Part shown: one piece after another, positions 6,270-10,014 of the stretch
How positions within the stretch are numbered: position 1 is the first letter of the stretch
Layout of the letters: each line of letters starts with the position of its first letter
Assembly (NCBI GenBank): GCA_035532215.1
Contig: DATKRK010000404.1
Coordinates: 1-10,014 of the forward strand
From: JAICIG01 sp035532215
GTDB lineage: Bacteria > Planctomycetota > Planctomycetia > Pirellulales > JAICIG01
DNA length: 10,014 bases
Direction: 5' to 3'
Translations under genes and position numbers: made by a program
Notes under the pieces: generated by a model
Told to the model about the DNA's origin: nothing
The model's input: only the letters and a program-made list of their open reading frames with translations
The model's database searches: none

Positions 6270-6290
6270 CCCTCTCCCTTTGGGAGAGGG
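6270..6290. terminator. Hairpin between convergent genes, possible bidirectional terminator
   Basis: CCCTCTCCC-TTT-GGGAGAGGG is a perfect nine-base stem with a three-base loop in the 57-bp gap between the stop of fba (+) and the stop of the lipoprotein gene (-). There is no strong T-run on either side, so it may act through the hairpin alone or simply be a copy of the dispersed repeat also found at 5151-5171. Confidence 0.45.
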
Positions 6291-6297
6291 ACTCAGG

Positions 6298-7197
6298 TTA
6301 GTCGGCGACAGCCGCCTCGGTCGGCAAGGCGGCGGCGTCGGGCGTGGCCCCGCCCACGAGGCGAATCAGGATCAGCTTCTGCGTCAGACGTCCTGAGAAC
6401 TCTTCGGTGAAATACTGGTAGCCGAGGCTGCCCGGCCGATCGAGCACGCCGCCGAGCACGAGCGTTTGGCCGGGCAGCAACTTCGCGGCGAAGGCCAGTG
6501 CCTGGTAGATTTCGTGCGGCGGCGAATATTCGACTTGATAAATGCCGTCGCGGCTGTGCGCGTACTGCGGCTGGGCCTCTCCGTGCTCGACCTGCGGCAC
6601 GAGTTCGAGCCGCACGCGGCCGTCGGGCTCGGCAAAGGCCTTGCCCTCGAAGTAGCCCTGAACTTGCTTGAATGTTTCTCCTTGAACTTCGCCCTCGTCG
6701 TCACGGATGAGCACCGTCAGTTGCGGCAGACGCTCCTTCTCGCCGGCAACGATGACTTTGAACGGGTCGCCTAGGCGCCACTGTTTGAACGATCCCCAGA
6801 CGGCAGGCTTCTTTCGCACGTCGACCTCGTTGGGATCCGCCGGCGCTTCTTGGGCTTCCTCCTGCGGGGCTAACCTGCGTTCCAGGGCCGCGGGAATTTG
6901 CCCGCCGACTACCCCTGCGCGAAAGCCATTGGCGTCAAGCCGTTTGCGCACTTCAGGCGGCAGTTGTTGCTCGTCGATTTGGGCCCACAGCGGAGCATTG
7001 AGATCCGGCTGGCCAAACGGGAACTCGACGAAGCGAATCTCCATCGCCACGCTGCCGGGCGCACCTTGCAGCGGGGGCAATTCGAATTTGCCGCCGGAAT
7101 GCCAGCGCGCGCACCCGACTGCGAGCAACAAGGCGAACCATGTTGCCGTGACCGCGCGATGCCGCCGCGACGGGCCCGTTAGTTTGGCGAACGCCAT
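6298..7197 (-). CDS. Predicted lipoprotein of unknown function
   Basis: A 299-residue protein with a basic N-terminus, a hydrophobic segment (about 19-28) and a lipobox-like A-V-G-C with C29 as the likely lipidated residue. This predicts a secreted, membrane-tethered protein. The middle holds NGFRAGVVGGQIP (90-102) and a Glu/Ala/Pro-rich low-complexity linker (about 111-125). The C-terminal third is beta-rich: VRLELVPQVEHGE (195-207), then LLPGQTLVLGG (240-250) and KLILIRLV (274-281). This order of strands loosely recalls the C-terminal part of secretin domains, where a G-x-T-hydrophobic-GG turn occurs, but the protein is too short to be a secretin and I do not assign a function. ATG 7197 has no clear Shine-Dalgarno. 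The gene converges with fba and lies 130 bp downstream of the isomerase gene on the same strand. Confidence 0.75.
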   Translation of the reverse strand: MAFAKLTGPSRRHRAVTATWFALLLAVGCARWHSGGKFELPPLQGAPGSVAMEIRFVEFPFGQPDLNAPLWAQIDEQQLPPEVRKRLDANGFRAGVVGGQIPAALERRLAPQEEAQEAPADPNEVDVRKKPAVWGSFKQWRLGDPFKVIVAGEKERLPQLTVLIRDDEGEVQGETFKQVQGYFEGKAFAEPDGRVRLELVPQVEHGEAQPQYAHSRDGIYQVEYSPPHEIYQALAFAAKLLPGQTLVLGGVLDRPGSLGYQYFTEEFSGRLTQKLILIRLVGGATPDAAALPTEAAVAD

Positions 7198-7251
7198 CCA
7201 GGGAAATGCCTACGAGAGATGCCTCTTGCACGCCGACTTGGATTGCGAAGG

Positions 7252-7338
7252 CTAGAAGCGTTTGACGGCGGCGTCAAGATCGATTTCCAGCAAACTTGCA
7301 TCGCCGCGCTGTTCGCCAAACAGCGGCTCACCAGACAT
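7252..7338 (-). CDS. Possible small ORF overlapping the end of the isomerase gene
   Basis: A 28-codon frame starts at an ATG inside the last codons of the isomerase gene (11-base overlap) and ends at TAG 7252-7254. The peptide includes EPLFGEQRGDASLLEIDLDA and keeps a coding-like third-base pattern. It has no ribosome-binding site at a good distance. It could be a translationally coupled short peptide, an old frameshifted tail of the isomerase, or chance. The rest of the 130-bp gap shows nothing else. Confidence 0.2.
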   Translation of the reverse strand: MSGEPLFGEQRGDASLLEIDLDAAVKRF

Positions 7339-8209
7339 CGGCCGCAGCTACGCCTTGGGCCGCGGCCAACTCGGTCGTCTTGGGGCGGCATTCCAGGCCG
7401 ACGAAGTCGCGATAGCCCAACTCGTAAGCTTGCTTGAGCACGCGGTTGTAATGGACTTCTCCGGTCCCCGGCTCGTTGCGGCCCGGGTGATCGGCCAGTT
7501 GCAGATAGCCGACCTGGTCGAAGCCCTCTTTCAGATGGCCGCACAGGTCGCCCTCGCTGATCTGCATGTGATATAAGTCCCAATTGATTTTGACGTGCGT
7601 CGAGCCGACTTCGCGGCAGATCTTCACGGCGGCCGGGCTGCCGTACAGACAGTGTCCCTTGTGGTCGACGCGGATGTTCATCGGTTCGAGGATCAGCATC
7701 ACGTCGTAGTCTTCGGCTATCGGCGCCGCGCGCTTCAGGGCCTTGATGATGTTGGCGTGCATCTCCGCTTGCGTCATGCCGGGCTGATCGTTGCCGCCGA
7801 CCACGCACATCTTCTTGCAGTTAAGCTTCTTGGCCGTCTGGCAGCTTGCTTCGATCTCCTTGACCACGGCATCGTGGTTCTTGGGATCGTTCACGCCCGG
7901 CGTGAAGCCCCAGGCCGTGAACTGAGCCACGGCGATGCCCAACTCTCGCGACAGCTTGGCGATCGCTTCAATATCACGGTTGCGCCAGGGCCAGAATTCA
8001 AAGGCCGGATAGCCGAACGAAGCCGCCGCGCGGATGCGGTCGAGAAAGTCGAGCTTGGTCCACCACATTTCGATGTTCGCCGCGAACTTGGTGTGCGGAG
8101 TCTTGCCCAGCGACGCGGATTCCTGAGATTCGGCGGCCGCGGCCATCCCCGAGAGCGAAGCCAAGGCGGCGGTTGAGCCAAGAAAGGCACGACGATCGAG
8201 CGAAGCCAT
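7328..8209 (-). CDS. Tat-exported sugar isomerase/epimerase, hydroxypyruvate isomerase-like
   Basis: The 293-residue protein belongs to the AP endonuclease-like TIM-barrel family and is closest in pattern to hydroxypyruvate isomerase (Hyi): KFAANIEMWW near residue 41 matches the Hyi start. Likely metal and catalytic residues are E175 in LILEPMN, D211 and H214 in NWDLYH, Q237 in LQLADHPGR and E273 in GLECRP. Residues 1-27 form a twin-arginine leader (D5-R-R-A-F-L-G, then an Ala-rich stretch), so the enzyme is exported folded, as is common for this family in planctomycetes. The barrel appears complete, ending AAADVW. ATG 8209 has AAGGA about nine bases upstream. The true substrate is uncertain; hydroxypyruvate is only the best family guess. 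Confidence 0.85.
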   Translation of the reverse strand: MASLDRRAFLGSTAALASLSGMAAAAESQESASLGKTPHTKFAANIEMWWTKLDFLDRIRAAASFGYPAFEFWPWRNRDIEAIAKLSRELGIAVAQFTAWGFTPGVNDPKNHDAVVKEIEASCQTAKKLNCKKMCVVGGNDQPGMTQAEMHANIIKALKRAAPIAEDYDVMLILEPMNIRVDHKGHCLYGSPAAVKICREVGSTHVKINWDLYHMQISEGDLCGHLKEGFDQVGYLQLADHPGRNEPGTGEVHYNRVLKQAYELGYRDFVGLECRPKTTELAAAQGVAAADVW

Positions 8210-8276
8210 AGATCACGATCCTTTCCAATGAAGAACACGCCGCAACCCTTGCCACCCGGCGGGCAAGCTTGCGGCT

Positions 8277-8282
8277 ATTGTA
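8277..8282 (-). promoter_or_regulatory. Putative -10 element for the isomerase gene
   Basis: On the minus strand the sequence is TACAAT followed by AG, the same octamer as the -10 of the inserted cassette (2011-2018). It lies about 68 bases before the ATG, just downstream of tadA. No good -35 is seen. Confidence 0.35.
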
Positions 8283-8309
8283 AATGGCCGCTTGCGGCGA
8301 CGCGAGCGA

Positions 8310-8768
8310 TCACTTCTTGCCCAACGATCGCTTCTTCTGAAAAAACCGGGACAGAATCTCGCCGCACGGCCCGGCCAGCACGCCGCTGACCGTCTGGCAG
8401 CGGTGGTTCAGCCGCGGATCGGCCAGCAATTGATAGAGCGTGTGGACGGCGCCTGCTTTGGGGTCGGGCGTGCCATAAATCACCCAGGGGATGCGGGCTT
8501 GCAGGATCGCGCCGGCGCACATCGGGCAAGGTTCGAGCGTCACGTAGAGCAGGCACTCGTCGAGCCGCCAACTGCCGAGCGATTCGGCGGCCTGGGTGAT
8601 AGCAATCATTTCGGCATGCGCCGTCGGGTCGCGCAACTGCTCGCGCTGATTGTGCGCCGAGGCGATGACCCGCTCGCCATGCACGATCACGGCGCCGACC
8701 GGCACTTCGTCTTCTTCCAGGGCTTGCTGGGCCTCCAGGTAGGCCAGCCGCATAAACGCTTCGTGCAT
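8310..8768 (-). CDS. tadA: tRNA-specific adenosine deaminase
   Basis: TadA converts adenosine to inosine at the wobble position (A34) of tRNA-Arg(ACG), an essential step in decoding. The 152-residue protein has the complete cytidine/deoxycytidylate-deaminase zinc site: H51-A-E53 (zinc ligand and proton shuttle) and P80-C81-P-M-C84. It also has VPVGAVIV (22-29), N40 and the substrate-side stretch DPTAHAEM (47-54), all typical of TadA. Length and C-terminus fit the family. ATG 8768 gives the usual N-terminus; the only ribosome-binding-like sequence is a weak GAAAGAA. The gene is followed after 100 bp by the isomerase gene. Confidence 0.95.
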   Translation of the reverse strand: MHEAFMRLAYLEAQQALEEDEVPVGAVIVHGERVIASAHNQREQLRDPTAHAEMIAITQAAESLGSWRLDECLLYVTLEPCPMCAGAILQARIPWVIYGTPDPKAGAVHTLYQLLADPRLNHRCQTVSGVLAGPCGEILSRFFQKKRSLGKK

Positions 8769-8870
8769 GAATTCTTTCAGTTAAAGGCTTTTTGCTAGCT
8801 TACGTTTTTAACCTCTCGCAGAGAGAGGGATTTGCAGCACGGAGTTTTTCCGCTCGTTCTCGCCGCGATA

Positions 8871-8898
8871 ATTTATATTTCGGCCGAATCATTTATAT
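8871..8898. repeat. Twin ATTTATAT repeats flanking a 10-base palindrome
   Basis: ATTTATAT occurs at 8871-8878 and again at 8891-8898, exactly 20 bases apart (about two helical turns). The palindrome TTCGGCCGAA lies between them (8878-8887). On the minus strand each repeat gives a TATAAA -10-like box upstream of tadA, so this may be the tadA promoter and operator region, about 105-125 bases before its start. Confidence 0.4.
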
Positions 8899-8993
8899 CT
8901 CCGCGCGCGGCGCGCGTCCGAACGGGCGGCGAAAGCGCGAGATGCTCGAGAAAACAAGGGGTTTCGCTCTTCGCGGGCAGCTCGGGCGGCAGC

Positions 8994-9015
8994 AAAAATA
9001 GGGCATTTTATGCCC
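8994..9015 (-). terminator. Putative intrinsic terminator (minus strand)
   Basis: Read on the minus strand, GGGCAT-AAA-ATGCCC (9015 to 9001) is a perfect six-base stem. It is followed directly by TATTTTT (9000 to 8994), the layout of a rho-independent terminator. It lies 268 bases beyond the stop of the upstream membrane-protein gene, rather far for its own terminator. Confidence 0.5.
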
Positions 9016-9131
9016 GCTGGACGCTCGGTTCAGGCCCGATTCGGCGCTTTTTGATAAATCATCGCCAGGGGCGTCTTGGCCTGCGGGCCGAGAATTTGGG
9101 CCTTTCTCGGCGGACTGGCGGCTTATCACCT
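8994..9131 (-). ncRNA. Candidate small RNA
   Basis: A promoter-like sequence (9138-9166, minus strand) would start a transcript near 9131, and the terminator-like hairpin would end it near 8994, giving about 138 bases. Inside lies an eight-base stem, GCCGAGAA with TTCTCGGC, around a nine-base loop. No known RNA family is recognised. This is a prediction from layout only. Confidence 0.25.
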
Positions 9132-9137
9132 GGTGGG

Positions 9138-9166
9138 TAGTATAAATCATGATTTTTCGCTTTCAC
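9138..9166 (-). promoter_or_regulatory. Promoter-like sequence with palindrome in the spacer (minus strand)
   Basis: On the minus strand GTGAAA (9166 to 9161), a 17-base spacer and TATACT (9143 to 9138) match the spacing of a sigma-70-type promoter. The -10 box is good and the -35 box moderate. The perfect 12-base palindrome AAATCATGATTT (9144-9155) fills the spacer next to the -10 box, a position where a repressor could block transcription. Confidence 0.35.
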
Positions 9167-9282
9167 GCCGCGCGCCAGACCTCGAACGGCTTCACGTTTA
9201 GACCGCCTGGCAAGCCGAACTTATCGTCCCTGCGGCTTGCTCGCAATCGTACGCGATTTAACGGGCTCGGAGATCATCCGCG

Positions 9283-10014
9283 CTAGCCGATGCGATGTCC
9301 CAGCCGCATCTCGGGCAAAGTCAGCCGATGTTGCATGTCGGCGATGCGCTGTTCGAGACGATCCAATTCTTGCCGGTAATGGCGAATCGCCCGGCAGCGG
9401 CTGTCGAGGCCAGCGAAGACCGCCGATACAAGCGCAGGGTTGTTCCAGCGCGAGCTGAGCTCTTCGATTTCGGCCCCCACGCCGCGCCGCAGCCGAGAGG
9501 CGAACAGCCACAACAGCAGCCCGCACCAGAGCAACAGCACGACGGCCGACGAGAGAAAGAAGTCGGTTCCCAGCACCGGCTGGGCCTGCTGCGACCAGCC
9601 CAAGGGGACCGCCAGCCAGGAATCGATAAAGTAGTTTTGCCCGAAGCGGTAGAACAGCACGATAAGCATCGCGCCCAGAGCGATTTCATAACGCCAGCGG
9701 ACCCAAGGCGGCGTGTGCCGCGTTGCCAGGCGGCCGACGAGCGATTGCAATTCGGCCGAGGCCGAGGCCACGAGCGAGGCGCCCGCCGCGGCGGCTTCGC
9801 GTTCGACCTTTGGCAGTTGCGTTTCGTCGCGCGATAGCCCGGCTTCGGCGGCGTAGCCTTCGACGATGATCGCCGCGGTGCGCAGCTCGCCTTCGTCCCA
9901 GCCCAGGGCCGCGGCGCGGGCCGTGGCCGTCTCGGCTTGCGATTTTTGGCGGCGGCTCCGCCAGCGACGGCCGCCTTCCAGGGCGCCCCAGAGGGCCAGT
10001 TGGGCCGGCGTTCG
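9283..10014 (-). CDS. Membrane protein, C-terminal part (5' end outside window)
   Basis: The frame stays open to the window edge, so 243 C-terminal residues are seen and the start is outside; the GTG at 9771 is internal. The order is an Arg-rich stretch (about 15-25), a helical region rich in Ala and Glu (25-95), a first hydrophobic segment (about 110-124), a loop of about 25 residues with Trp and Pro, and a second hydrophobic segment (about 152-172). A charged tail of heptad-like character follows (HYRQELDRLEQRIADMQHRL, 212-231), probably a coiled coil. This looks like the membrane-anchoring end of a larger protein, for example a dynamin- or GTPase-type protein, but no nucleotide-binding motif is in view, so the family is not assigned. 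Confidence 0.7.
   Translation of the reverse strand, partial: RTPAQLALWGALEGGRRWRSRRQKSQAETATARAAALGWDEGELRTAAIIVEGYAAEAGLSRDETQLPKVEREAAAAGASLVASASAELQSLVGRLATRHTPPWVRWRYEIALGAMLIVLFYRFGQNYFIDSWLAVPLGWSQQAQPVLGTDFFLSSAVVLLLWCGLLLWLFASRLRRGVGAEIEELSSRWNNPALVSAVFAGLDSRCRAIRHYRQELDRLEQRIADMQHRLTLPEMRLGHRIG

Larger units (their letters stand above)
8769..9282. other. 514-bp intergenic region with structured elements
   Basis: No open frame here looks like a real gene: the frames are short, lack ribosome-binding sites and have unlikely composition. No tRNA T-loop or conserved signal recognition particle RNA core was recognised. The region holds twin AT-rich repeats around a palindrome (8871-8898), a GC-only alternating tract (about 8901-8915), a terminator-like hairpin (9001-9015), an eight-base inverted repeat (9087-9094 with 9104-9111), and a promoter-like sequence containing a palindrome (9138-9166). 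Confidence 0.6.

Noticed and set aside
9001..9120. Possible tRNA or signal recognition particle RNA next to tadA
   Set aside because: No cloverleaf, T-loop sequence or conserved GGAA-type apical core could be identified on either strand.

Overview
The window is GC-rich bacterial DNA, most likely from a planctomycete (Pirellulales-like). This is an inference from three things: a planctomycete-style N-terminal hydrophobic segment preceded by an 'FQFTVRQ' stretch, a Tat-type 'RRAFLG' leader on a sugar isomerase-like protein, and C/T-rich 'CCCTCTCCC' hairpin repeats between genes. No rRNA, tRNA or CRISPR array was found.

Left part (2-1911, + strand): the 3' end of a glycerol-3-phosphate dehydrogenase gene (glpD) overlaps a complete glycerol kinase gene (glpK) by four bases. 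Together they turn glycerol into DHAP. A class II fructose-bisphosphate aldolase gene (fba, 5245-6240), which uses DHAP, lies further along on the same strand. The ancestral order was probably glpD-glpK-fba.

Middle part (1912-5046): this order is interrupted by two foreign blocks, and each block ends in another copy of the 3' end of glpK. Copy A (1640-1921) is the working end of glpK. Copy B (3163-3444) is colinear with A without gaps over 282 bp and differs at 15 positions; all but one of the changed codons are synonymous. Copy C (about 4938-5046) is a decayed remnant with a deletion and a one-base insertion, sitting about 200 bp before fba. Block 1, between A and B, holds a RusA-like Holliday-junction resolvase gene and a gene for a protein with a restriction-endonuclease-like N-terminus and a HEPN-like C-terminus. 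Block 2, between B and C, holds a membrane-anchored ankyrin-repeat protein gene on the minus strand. The pattern suggests that the 3' end of glpK has been used at least twice as an insertion site, each insert bringing its own glpK end, with the oldest displaced end farthest away. This is the most noteworthy feature of the window.

Right part (6298-10014, all minus strand): a predicted lipoprotein of unknown function converges on fba across a shared hairpin. It is followed by a Tat-exported sugar isomerase/epimerase of the hydroxypyruvate-isomerase type, the tRNA adenosine deaminase gene tadA, a 514-bp non-coding gap, and the 3' part of an unidentified membrane protein. The gap has a possible promoter, stem-loops and a terminator that could mark a small RNA.
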